Shown piece after piece: positions 1 through 9,028 of a stretch of 64,000 nucleotides of DNA. The notes under the pieces were generated by a model that searched no databases, had not been told where the DNA came from, and saw only the letters and a program-made list of their open reading frames with translations. Each line of letters opens with the position of its first letter. Position 1 is the stretch's first letter. Location of the stretch: assembly GCF_021088345.1 (NCBI RefSeq), contig NZ_CP088156.1:1798001-1862000 (forward strand), in the 5' to 3' direction. The position numbers and the translations under genes were made by a program. Source of the DNA: Bradyrhizobium ontarionense (GTDB lineage: Bacteria > Pseudomonadota > Alphaproteobacteria > Rhizobiales > Xanthobacteraceae).

Positions 1-110
1 AGGGCCGGATGTCCGGCTTCGTACCTGTGGTTCTGCCGCGTGCTTTTTTGCTGCACGCGGACCATGGGTGCGACCAGCACCCGGCCTTCCCTGCGCCCTC
101 TGTTGTTGAA
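1..110. repeat. dispersed intergenic repeat, copy A (truncated by window edge)
   Basis: This stretch aligns by eye with 58791-58900: both share a 'cctgtggttc' block, a hairpin, 'ccatgggtgcg', a second short hairpin and 'ttccctgcgccctc'. In this copy the first hairpin has 8-bp arms at 36-43 and 53-60 with a T-rich loop. The second has 6-bp arms at 66-71 and 77-82. A third weaker one, CCCTC/GAGGG, follows near 96-115. No coding potential is evident. I recognise the family as a common non-coding repeat of Bradyrhizobium genomes; the left end lies outside the window. Confidence 0.7.
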
Positions 111-196
111 GAGGGTTTTGAGAATGTCACAGCTCGGGCGCGGATGCGTGGCGAGGGCTAACTCTCATGTCTGGACGCACGTCACCAAAAGCAAAC

Positions 197-292
197 CGTC
201 ATTCCGGGGCGCCCGGAGGGCGAGCCCGGAATCCATACTCCCCATCGTGGTTATGGATTCCGGGCTCGCGCTACGCGCGCCCCGGAATGACG
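197..292. repeat. 96-bp palindromic intergenic element
   Basis: Two 41-nt arms (197-237 and 252-292) are reverse complements at 38 of 41 positions, separated by a 14-nt loop. The arms begin and end with CGTCATTCCGGGGCG / CGCCCCGGAATGACG. This is the layout of short palindromic interspersed elements that are frequent between genes in Bradyrhizobium and Rhodopseudomonas. It lies 3' of pleD, so it could also act as a transcript-ending hairpin. Apart from this element and copy A of the dispersed repeat, 1-367 shows no gene. Confidence 0.8.
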
Positions 293-367
293 AGGTGGAG
301 GGAGATGCGGCTCCTCGCCGACGGCGTACCCGTAAGCAGCGGTTACCCGAGCCCGCCGCCCTGCCCC

Positions 368-1786
<1,419 letters not shown>

Positions 1787-1795
1787 TCGAAACTC

Positions 1796-2161
1796 CTAGC
1801 CGATAAAGCGTCTTACCGTTTCAATGAATTTTCCGACCGAGATCGGCTTCGAAAGATAGGCTTCGCAGCCACCCTCGCGGATGCGCTCCTCATCGCCCTT
1901 CATCGCAAATGCCGTCACCGCAACCACCGGGATCGCGCGCAACTCCGGATCGTCCTTGATCCAGCGCGTGACCTCCAGGCCCGACACCTGGGGCAGCTGG
2001 ATGTCCATCAGGATCAGGTCGGGCCGCGTGCGGCGCACGATGTCGAGCGCCTCCACGCCACTGGAGGTACCGGACGTCTGGTACCCATGCGCTTCCAACA
2101 GATCGCGAAAGAGCTTCATATTGAGCTCATTGTCCTCCACGATCAGGACGGTCTTTCCCAT
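1796..2161 (-). CDS. divK: single-domain response regulator DivK
   Basis: This is a 121-residue stand-alone receiver domain. The N-terminus [18 protein letters not shown] is the DivK signature, and the phospho-acceptor falls at Asp53 (LMDIQLP), the same number as in Caulobacter DivK. Thr and Lys switch residues are present (VAVTAFA, LSKPI). DivK is phosphorylated by polar kinases and acts on DivL/CckA to lower CtrA activity. An upstream in-frame ATG at 2206 exists, but the added 15 residues look unconserved and I prefer the start at 2161. pleD follows directly, which supports the assignment. Confidence 0.95.
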   Translation of the reverse strand: MGKTVLIVEDNELNMKLFRDLLEAHGYQTSGTSSGVEALDIVRRTRPDLILMDIQLPQVSGLEVTRWIKDDPELRAIPVVAVTAFAMKGDEERIREGGCEAYLSKPISVGKFIETVRRFIG

Positions 2162-2379
2162 CCGTCCCTCCGAATCACTGACACCCGCCTGCCCTCCGGC
2201 GGACACCTGTCCACCGCACCTGATCTAATTCAAACTAGCCCCAGATTCGTTCTAAGCCGTTAAGTCGGTATTCCATCTTGCCCCGGAGATGGTTTCCACT
2301 TGCTTGAACCCGCTGCGACGACTCGGGCATGATGGGCGCAAAGTAGAGACGACAAGTTAATGGAAAGGCAAATGCGGCG

Positions 2380-2676
2380 TTGAAAAAGCGTGCTCAAAAA
2401 CCGCGCGAAGTCGCTGAAATCGTTGCAATTCAGGCACTCGGTTTCCTGGCTGGGGAACCGGAGCGTCTCGGCCGTTTCCTGGCCGAGACCGGAATTGGGC
2501 CCGAAACGCTGCGATCCTCGGCCGCCGACCCGAATTTCCTGGTTAGCGTGCTCGATTTCGTCCTGCGCGACGACGAGACCGTAAAGGCTTTTGCCGCCAG
2601 CTCCAAGTTACATCCGACCAATATCATGGCTGCAAGGCAGGTATTGGGCGACCTGTGGGAGCGCGACGTGCCGTGA
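2380..2676 (+). CDS. DUF3572 family protein
   Basis: This is a 98-residue, mainly helical protein of the alphaproteobacterial DUF3572 family (AIQALGFLA near residue 17, then FLVSVLDFVLRDDETV). Its function is unknown. It begins at TTG, because an in-frame stop lies upstream at 2344 and no better start is available. A mini-ORF (ATG at 2360, seven codons) ends across this TTG and might couple translation. Its stop codon overlaps the likely GTG start of dinB, so the two genes are co-translated. The divK side and the dinB side diverge from 2207-2379. Confidence 0.8.
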   Translation: MKKRAQKPREVAEIVAIQALGFLAGEPERLGRFLAETGIGPETLRSSAADPNFLVSVLDFVLRDDETVKAFAASSKLHPTNIMAARQVLGDLWERDVP

Positions 2677-3980
2677 CCACCTCAGCGCCAGAGGGAGCGC
2701 CGCGCGCGGTCACCGGGCCGACCTGCTTCTGCCGCGACTGTCTGACGGACCTGGATGCGGGCACACGCCGCTGCACCGCCTGCGGCTCGCCGCGCCTGGT
2801 CCGGCATCGCGCGCTGCCCGCGCTGACACTGGCGCATATCGACTGCGACGCCTTCTATGCAACGGTCGAGAAGCGCGACAATCCCGACGTGGCCGACCGT
2901 CCCGTCATCATCGGGGGCGGCAAGCGCGGCGTCGTGTCGGCCGCCTGCTACATCGCCCGCACCTACGGCGTGCGTTCGGCGATGCCGATGTTCAAGGCGC
3001 TGGAGCTGTGCCCGTCTGCGGTCGTGATTCGCCCCGACATGGCGAAATATGTTCGGGTCGGCCGCGAGGTGAGGCTGGCCATGCAGGCACTGACGCCGCT
3101 GGTTGAGCCATTGTCGATCGACGAGGCGTTCCTGGATCTGTCAGGCACCGAACGCGTCCACGGCATGATCCCCGCGAAGGTGCTGGCGCGGTTCGCCCGC
3201 GAGGTCGAGCACAACATCGGCATCACCGTGTCGGTCGGCCTGTCCTGCAACAAGTTCCTGGCCAAGATCGCCTCCGACCTCGACAAGCCACGCGGCTTCG
3301 CCACGCTGGACCAGGAGGAGGCGCGCGCGATGCTCGCCGACAAGCCGGTCGGCTTCATCTTCGGCGTCGGGCCCGCCACCCAGCAGCGGCTGGCGCAACG
3401 CGGCTTCCGCACCATCGCCGACCTGCAGCGCGCCGACGAGATCGAGCTGATGAAGCAGTTTGCGAGCGACGGCCGCAGGCTGTGGCGGCTGGCCCGCGGC
3501 ATCGACGAGCGCAAGGTCGTGGCCGACCGCGGCGCCAAGACGATTTCCAGCGAGACCACGTTCGACACCGACATCCGCGACTATGCGACCTTGGAAAAAA
3601 CCTTGTGGCGGCTGTCCGAGAAGGTCTCCTCGCGGCTGAAGGCGAGCCAGCTCGCCGGTTCGACCATCACGCTGAAGCTGAAGACCGCCGATTTCCGCCA
3701 GCGCACCCGCTCGCAATCGATCGCGGCGCCCACGCAGCTCGCCGGCAAGATCTTTTCGATCTGCCGCGAGATGCTGGCGCGCGAGACCGACGGCACATCG
3801 TTCCGCCTGATGGGCACAGGTGTCAGCGCGCTGCGGCCGGGCTCGGAGGCCTCCGACACCGACATGCTCGACCGCCGCTCGGCCTCAGCCGAGCGCGCAA
3901 TGGATGCGCTGCGCAAGAAGTTTGGCCAGGCCGCGGTCATCCGCGGCATCGCCTATGACGGCCCGGAGGACACCGGATGA
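2673..3980 (+). CDS. dinB: DNA polymerase IV (Y-family) with N-terminal zinc ribbon
   Basis: This 435-residue translesion polymerase has Y-family catalytic motifs (HIDCDAFY with Asp57, SIDEAFLD with Asp150-Glu151), followed by thumb and little-finger regions (KIASDLDKP, GVGPATQQRL). Ahead of the catalytic core is a cysteine-rich segment (Cys18, 20, 23, 34, 37) that resembles a zinc ribbon, a feature I associate with the alphaproteobacterial DinB subgroup. I chose the GTG at 2673, giving a GTGA overlap with the upstream stop, over the GTG at 2655. It is convergent with the eipB gene, only 5 nt away. No LexA box was recognised upstream. Confidence 0.93.
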   Translation: MTTSAPEGAPRAVTGPTCFCRDCLTDLDAGTRRCTACGSPRLVRHRALPALTLAHIDCDAFYATVEKRDNPDVADRPVIIGGGKRGVVSAACYIARTYGVRSAMPMFKALELCPSAVVIRPDMAKYVRVGREVRLAMQALTPLVEPLSIDEAFLDLSGTERVHGMIPAKVLARFAREVEHNIGITVSVGLSCNKFLAKIASDLDKPRGFATLDQEEARAMLADKPVGFIFGVGPATQQRLAQRGFRTIADLQRADEIELMKQFASDGRRLWRLARGIDERKVVADRGAKTISSETTFDTDIRDYATLEKTLWRLSEKVSSRLKASQLAGSTITLKLKTADFRQRTRSQSIAAPTQLAGKIFSICREMLARETDGTSFRLMGTGVSALRPGSEASDTDMLDRRSASAERAMDALRKKFGQAAVIRGIAYDGPEDTG

Positions 3981-3985
3981 CGCCG

Positions 3986-4843
3986 TCAGTTGCCGCAGGG
4001 CTTGCCGTCCTTCGCCTCTTTGACGTCGAACTTGTCGAGCGCGCCGGCAATGACGAAATCATTGTAGTCGAGCACGAGCGACCGGGAGACGCCGTTCTCG
4101 TAAAGCTCGAACGACATGGCATAGACGGGCGTCTGCTCGCCCTCCGCCCGCTTGGCATCGCGGTCGTAGTAGCTGACGGTGACCGGCCAGCGCGTCATGG
4201 CCTTCATCTCGTCACTGGCCGTGGAGGCATCGGGCTTGGCGATGGTCTTCTCGGCCGGCACGCGCGCTCCGATCACCGTGAGCGTATTGTAGACCTTCTC
4301 GCCATTGTCCGAGCCGTCATAGACCGACAGCTCGAGCAGCGACTTGCCCTCGCGCGCGGCGGCGATGATGCGCTGGATCTGCTCGGTCGGAAACACCGTC
4401 GCCCCGTCGAGCGTGAAGGTCTTCGCCTCGGGCTGCTTGAGCTTGACGGTGATGTGATCGCCGGTGCGCTCGGCAATGCCGTCGACCGGGCCGGACGCCT
4501 GATCGTTCATCCGCGAGTCGATCTTGAAGCGATAGCTCTTGCCGGCGCCGTCCTCCCACGCGGTCGAGCGCAGATCGCTCAAGGTCACCTTGCCCTCGCC
4601 GAGATCGAGCTCCGAGACCTGGCGGAATTCGGAGGTGTAGCCGTTGCAGGCGCTGCCGGAGAAATTATAGAGGATGCGGCCGCGGGCGCTGTTGACCGGG
4701 CTCGACCCGCGCGACTTGACGAGGCTGAGCTCATAGAGCGCCTGATGCGGCAGGAACGGCACCCCGGCCTCGGCCTGCACCGGACCGAATGTGATCGCCG
4801 CGACGGCCAGCGCTCCCATCGACAGTCGAAACGAATGAGCCAT
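3986..4843 (-). CDS. eipB: periplasmic envelope-integrity protein EipB (DUF1849)
   Basis: This is a 285-residue exported protein with a signal peptide (LSMGALAVAAITF) ending near AEA-GVP. The body matches DUF1849/EipB: an HQALYELSL start, an N-terminal Cys66 in SACNGYTSEFRQ and a C-terminal Cys283 in PCGN. EipB forms a disulfide between two such positions. In Brucella EipB is a beta-spiral periplasmic protein needed for envelope integrity. It is monocistronic here, with an AAGGA box just before the ATG, and divergent from the RidA gene across 4844-5069. Confidence 0.85.
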   Translation of the reverse strand: MAHSFRLSMGALAVAAITFGPVQAEAGVPFLPHQALYELSLVKSRGSSPVNSARGRILYNFSGSACNGYTSEFRQVSELDLGEGKVTLSDLRSTAWEDGAGKSYRFKIDSRMNDQASGPVDGIAERTGDHITVKLKQPEAKTFTLDGATVFPTEQIQRIIAAAREGKSLLELSVYDGSDNGEKVYNTLTVIGARVPAEKTIAKPDASTASDEMKAMTRWPVTVSYYDRDAKRAEGEQTPVYAMSFELYENGVSRSLVLDYNDFVIAGALDKFDVKEAKDGKPCGN

Positions 4844-5069
4844 GAGTTTTCCTTGAGGGGCGGATCGTTAAACCGTCACATTAAAGACCGCTGCATTACG
4901 TCGCAACTGCGGCTGCCTCACGGAAACGTGCGATCAAAGCCCGGAGCGAGGCACGCGGCCCGTTCGCGTCCGACGGCCGCCGCGGCTTGCATGTCACTGG
5001 CAACTGCGCCAAACAGGGCCGCGGTCCGGCACGGGACCGGCTTTCAGGCGATAGAACGGGGATTTTCAC

Positions 5070-5537
5070 ATGGTGGGTACGGTTGAACAGAATCTGGCGG
5101 CGCAAGGCATCACTCTGCCGCAGCCCAAGGCGCCGGTGGCCAATTATGTCCCGTTCGTGCGCACCGGCAATCTGCTGTTCGTATCGGGCCAGGTCTGCCT
5201 CGGCGCCGATGGCAAGATGATCGCGGCGGGCAAGCTCGGTGGCGGCGTGGAGCTCGAGCAAGGTTACGCCGCGGCGAAAGGCTGCGCGATCAACCTGCTC
5301 GCCCAGGTCAAGGCGGCGGTCGGCGATCTCGACAAGGTGGTGCGCGTGGTCCGGCTCGGCGGCTTCATCAATTCGGCGCCCGACTTCCTCGACGGACCGA
5401 AGGTCATGAACGGCGCCTCCGACCTGATGGTCGCCGCGTTCGGCGACAAGGGCCGCCACGCCCGCACCACCGTCGGCGTGTCGTCGCTTCCGTCCGATGC
5501 CGCGGTGGAAGTGGAAGGCGTCTTCGAGGTTGAATAA
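5070..5537 (+). CDS. RidA/YjgF family enamine/imine deaminase-like protein
   Basis: This 155-residue protein contains the RidA fold signatures PFVRTGNLLFVSGQV, an internal AKGCAINLLAQVKAAVG segment and a C-terminal RTTVGVSSLPSDAAVEVEG strand. The terminal motif corresponds to the trimer-interface active site, although the canonical Arg of housekeeping RidA sits in a different context (ARTTVGV). This length and sequence suit the YjgF-like subgroup found beside many metabolic genes rather than the 128-residue RidA. A short inverted repeat follows the stop. The glycerophosphodiesterase gene lies downstream on the same strand. Confidence 0.85.
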   Translation: MVGTVEQNLAAQGITLPQPKAPVANYVPFVRTGNLLFVSGQVCLGADGKMIAAGKLGGGVELEQGYAAAKGCAINLLAQVKAAVGDLDKVVRVVRLGGFINSAPDFLDGPKVMNGASDLMVAAFGDKGRHARTTVGVSSLPSDAAVEVEGVFEVE

Positions 5538-5544
5538 AAACGCA

Positions 5545-5592
5545 CGCATGATCCGGAAAAGTGTGAAGCGGTTTTCCGACGAGATCATGCGC
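5545..5592. repeat. short interspersed inverted repeat
   Basis: CGCATGATCCGGAAAA (5545-5560) is mirrored by TTTTCCG at 5572-5578 and ATCATGCG at 5585-5592, with two asymmetric bulges. I recognise this 'GCATGATC...GGAAAA / TTTTCC...GATCATGC' element as a very frequent intergenic repeat of Rhizobiales. It sits 8 nt after the stop of the RidA-like gene and could serve as a processing or termination hairpin. Confidence 0.75.
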
Positions 5593-5611
5593 CAGCAGAC
5601 GGACGGGGCGA

Positions 5612-6364
5612 ATGCGCGCACCTGACTGGCTGACGGCCCGCCCCGTCGCCCACCGCGGCCTGCACGATGCCGTCAGCGGCATCATCGAAAACATGCCGGC
5701 TGCCGCGCGCGCGGCCGTGGCCGGCAATTTCGCCATCGAATGCGACATCCAGCTGTCGGCCGATGGCGAGGCGATGGTCCACCACGACTACGAGCTGGGC
5801 CGCCTCACTGAAGGCTCCGGCGCCCTCATCGACAAGACGGCGGCCGAGCTGAAGGCGGTCCGGTTCAAGCAGACCGACGAGCGGATGATGACGCTCAGTG
5901 ACCTCTGCAGCCTGATCGCCGGGCGCGTGCCGCTGGTGGTCGAGGTCAAGAGCACGTTCCAGGGCGACCACCGGCTGGTCAAACGGATGGCCGAGGTGCT
6001 CGCCTCCTACTCCGGCCCGGTGGTCGGCATGTCGTTCGATCCGGACCAGATGCTGGCGCTGCGCGAAACCATGCCGGACCTGACGCGCGGCATCGTCGCC
6101 CAGCGCACCTATGAGGATGGCTATTGGGCCAAGCTGACCCAGGCGCAGCGCGACAGCATGCTGCATCTGAAGCATGGGTTCAGCTCCCAGCCGCATTTCG
6201 TCGCCTATTGGGTTCAGCAGCTGCCCGCGCCTGCGCCGTGGATCGCGCGCAACGTGTTCGGCTGCCCGCTCCTCAGCTGGACCATCCGGACACAAGAGCA
6301 GCGCGCGATCGCAGCCCGCCACGCGGATCAGATGATCTTCGAAGGGTTTTCGCCGGAGACGTGA
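5612..6364 (+). CDS. glycerophosphodiester phosphodiesterase family protein
   Basis: This 250-residue protein has the GDPD TIM-barrel signatures: VAHRGLHD near residue 12, the metal ligands E-x-D in AIECDIQLS, and the catalytic His pair region VHHDYELGRLT. A later VEVKSTF strand also fits. It should hydrolyse deacylated phospholipid headgroups to glycerol-3-phosphate and an alcohol. There is no signal peptide, so it acts in the cytoplasm (UgpQ-like). The next gene begins about 100 nt downstream. Confidence 0.88.
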   Translation: MRAPDWLTARPVAHRGLHDAVSGIIENMPAAARAAVAGNFAIECDIQLSADGEAMVHHDYELGRLTEGSGALIDKTAAELKAVRFKQTDERMMTLSDLCSLIAGRVPLVVEVKSTFQGDHRLVKRMAEVLASYSGPVVGMSFDPDQMLALRETMPDLTRGIVAQRTYEDGYWAKLTQAQRDSMLHLKHGFSSQPHFVAYWVQQLPAPAPWIARNVFGCPLLSWTIRTQEQRAIAARHADQMIFEGFSPET

Positions 6365-6467
6365 CGCCGGCCTTGAACTCGCTGCTGCGATGCACGATCT
6401 TGAGCGGAAAGGACATTCAGGCCACGCTCCGGCACAACCGCCCGCCAGCGTGTTTTCCAAGGACTCG

Positions 6468-7676
6468 ATGGCATCACCTGAGATCACGCTCGAAGCCGTC
6501 CCCGGGGTCAGCGAAATCCCCGCTGCCGCCTGGGACGCCTGCGCAAACCCCACGGTGACGGTCTCTCCCGGCTCATGTCAGCTTTCCGGGCCGTCCTACA
6601 ACCCTTTCGTTTCCCACGCTTTTTTCTCCGCGCTCGAAGCCTCCGGCTCCGCCACCCTGCGGACCGGCTGGGCGCCGCGCCACCTGATCGCGAAAGCCGG
6701 CGACGAGATCGTCGGCGTCGTGCCCTGCTATCTGAAGTCGCACTCGCAGGGCGAATATGTCTTCGACCGCGGCTGGGCGGACGCCTATGAGCGCGCCGGC
6801 GGGCGCTACTACCCCAAGCTCCAGGTTTCCGTGCCGTTCACGCCGGCGACCGGACCACGGCTGCTGGTCCGCGCAGATCAGGACGGGACCGTCATCGGGA
6901 CTGCCCTCGCCCAGGGGCTCAAGGCGCTGTGCGGCATCAGCGAGGCCTCGTCCGTCCACGTCACCTTTGCCCGGGAAGCCGAATGGCAGCTGCTCGCGGC
7001 ACAGGGGTTTCTGCAGCGCACCGACCAGCAGTTCCATTGGCACAACCAGGGCTACTCCAGCTTCGACGACTTCCTGGCAACCTTGAACTCGCGCCATCGC
7101 AAGGCGATCAAGCGCGAGCGGCGCGACGCGCTCAGCGCGGGCGTCACCATCCACCAGCTCGCCGGCAAGGACATCACCGAGGATGCCTGGGACGCCTTTT
7201 TCGACTTCTACATGGAGACCGGCTCGCGCAAATGGGGCCGGCCATACCTCAACCGCAAGTTCTTCTCCCTGATTGGCGAGAGCATGCCCGAGGATGTCCT
7301 GCTGGTGATGGCCAGGCGCGAGGGCCGCTGGATCGCGGGCGCCATCAACTTCATCGGCTCGGACACGCTGTTCGGCCGCAACTGGGGGGCGATCGAGCAC
7401 CACCCGTTCCTGCATTTCGAGGTCTGCTACTATCAGGCGATCGACTTCGCGATTCAACGCCGGCTCAAGGTCGTCGAGGCCGGCGCCCAGGGTGAGCACA
7501 AGATCGCGCGCGGCTACCTGCCGCAGACCACCTACTCCGCGCACTACATCGCCGATCGCGGCCTGCGCCGCGCCATCGACGACTACCTCAAGCGCGAGCG
7601 CGCCTATGTCGAGGAGGCGAGCCGCGAGCTGGCCGAGTCCGGCCCGTTCCGAAAGGGCATCGACGAGCCGTCTTGA
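6468..7676 (+). CDS. GNAT-fold N-acyltransferase (COG3146/DUF482 type)
   Basis: This 402-residue protein contains GYSSFDDFLATLNSRHRKAIKRERR and, near the C-terminus, EHHPFLHFEVCYYQAIDFAI followed by VEAGAQGEHKIARGYLP, both signatures of the COG3146 peptidogalycan-synthesis/GNAT-like family. The precise substrate is unknown. An ATG at 6390 would add 26 residues of unconserved sequence. I prefer 6468, which has AAGGA just upstream. The order GDPD, GNAT, HIT on one strand suggests a loose transcription unit. Confidence 0.85.
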   Translation: MASPEITLEAVPGVSEIPAAAWDACANPTVTVSPGSCQLSGPSYNPFVSHAFFSALEASGSATLRTGWAPRHLIAKAGDEIVGVVPCYLKSHSQGEYVFDRGWADAYERAGGRYYPKLQVSVPFTPATGPRLLVRADQDGTVIGTALAQGLKALCGISEASSVHVTFAREAEWQLLAAQGFLQRTDQQFHWHNQGYSSFDDFLATLNSRHRKAIKRERRDALSAGVTIHQLAGKDITEDAWDAFFDFYMETGSRKWGRPYLNRKFFSLIGESMPEDVLLVMARREGRWIAGAINFIGSDTLFGRNWGAIEHHPFLHFEVCYYQAIDFAIQRRLKVVEAGAQGEHKIARGYLPQTTYSAHYIADRGLRRAIDDYLKRERAYVEEASRELAESGPFRKGIDEPS

Positions 7677-7735
7677 CCTTCGGCACGTCACGGTGAGAGT
7701 AAGGCCATCAAAGAGGAACCGCCGAGGGACTGTCC

Positions 7736-8161
7736 ATGACCGCCTACGATCCCAACAATCCGTTCGCAAAGATCCTGCGCGGCGAATTTCCCTGCGCCAA
7801 GGTCTATGAGAACGACCACGTGCTGGCGTTCCTCGACATCATGCCGCGCGTGCCCGGACATACGCTGGTGATCCCGAAGGCCCCTGCCCGCAACATCCTC
7901 GACATCACCGAGGAGGACTATCTCCATGTCGGCCGCGCCGTGCGGACGATCTCGCGCGCCGCCAAGACCGCCTTCGCCGCCGACGGCATCACCGTGCAGC
8001 AGTTCAACGAGCATGCCGGCGGCCAGATGGTGTTCCACCTCCACGTCCACGTGATGCCGCGCCACAACGGCGATTCCCTGCTGCCACCGGCGAGCCGCAA
8101 GGAGGACCCGAAGGTGCTGGAAGACAACGCGGCGAAGCTGATCGCGGCCTTGAAGGGCTGA
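7736..8161 (+). CDS. HIT family nucleotide hydrolase
   Basis: This 141-residue protein has the histidine triad HLHVHVMPR near residues 100-108, preceded by GGQMVF and, further upstream, by PGHTLVIPK. It belongs to the HinT-like branch that hydrolyses phosphoramidate or dinucleotide substrates in the cytoplasm. The start ATG follows a GGGACTGTCC leader with only a weak ribosome site. Its stop is 18 nt from the stop of convergent nadC. Confidence 0.92.
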   Translation: MTAYDPNNPFAKILRGEFPCAKVYENDHVLAFLDIMPRVPGHTLVIPKAPARNILDITEEDYLHVGRAVRTISRAAKTAFAADGITVQQFNEHAGGQMVFHLHVHVMPRHNGDSLLPPASRKEDPKVLEDNAAKLIAALKG

Positions 8162-8179
8162 TCGGCTTCGCCGTCGCGA

Positions 8180-9028
8180 TCACCCATCATCGAGCCCGAT
8201 ATCCAGCGCGGCCGAGGAATGCGTGATCCAGCCGACCGAGATCAGGTCGACGCCCGTGGCGGCGATGGCGGGCGCGGTCGCCACCGTGATGCGTCCGGAG
8301 GCCTCCGTGATCGCCTTGCCGCGCGCCATGGCGACGGCCTGTTCGAGTTGCGCGGTCGTCATGTTGTCGAGCAGCACCGCATCGACACCGAGCGCCAGCG
8401 CGTCCTCCAGTTGCGCCAGCGTGTCGACCTCGACCTCGATCTTGACGAGATGGCCGGCATGGGCCTTCGCGCTGAGGATCGCAGGCCTGATGCCGCCAGC
8501 GATGGCGATGTGATTGTCCTTGATCAGGACCGCGTCATCGAGGCCGAACCGGTGATTGCCGCCGCCGCCCGCGCGCACCGCATATTTCTCCAGGGCACGC
8601 AGCCCCGGCGTCGTCTTGCGGGTGCAGACGATCTGCGCCCGCGTGCCCTTCACAGCCGACACCAATGACGCCGTCGCGCTGGCGACGCCGCTGAGGTGGC
8701 AGAGGAAGTTGAGCGCTGTACGCTCGCCGGTGAGCAGCGCACGCGCCGGGCCGCTGATGGTCGCGATCTTATCGCCGGATGTCACGACACTAGCGTCGGG
8801 CCGCACGAGCTCGATGCGGACGTCAGGCGACACCATCCGGAAGGCGCAGCGCGCGACGTCGAGCCCCGCGATCACGCCATGCTGGCGCGCCTTCAGTTGC
8901 AGCGAGGCCCGCTGTTCGGCTGGGACGATCGCATCGGTGGTGATGTCGCCGGCGCGGCCGAGATCCTCCAGCAGCGCCGCGCGGACCAGCGGCTCATAGA
9001 GCAAGGGCGAAAGGGGATTGAGGGTCAT
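8180..9028 (-). CDS. nadC: nicotinate-nucleotide pyrophosphorylase (carboxylating)
   Basis: This 282-residue protein is quinolinate phosphoribosyltransferase, which converts quinolinate and PRPP to nicotinate mononucleotide, CO2 and pyrophosphate. Recognisable blocks are LEDLGRAGDITTDAI, NFLCHLSGVAS, CTRKTTPGLRALEKYAV with the PRPP/quinolinate-binding Arg-Lys cluster, GGGGNHRFGLDDAVLIKDNH, and EVEVDTLAQ with LLDNM. It is the last gene of nadABC, and its ATG overlaps the nadB stop (ATGA). Confidence 0.97.
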   Translation of the reverse strand: MTLNPLSPLLYEPLVRAALLEDLGRAGDITTDAIVPAEQRASLQLKARQHGVIAGLDVARCAFRMVSPDVRIELVRPDASVVTSGDKIATISGPARALLTGERTALNFLCHLSGVASATASLVSAVKGTRAQIVCTRKTTPGLRALEKYAVRAGGGGNHRFGLDDAVLIKDNHIAIAGGIRPAILSAKAHAGHLVKIEVEVDTLAQLEDALALGVDAVLLDNMTTAQLEQAVAMARGKAITEASGRITVATAPAIAATGVDLISVGWITHSSAALDIGLDDG

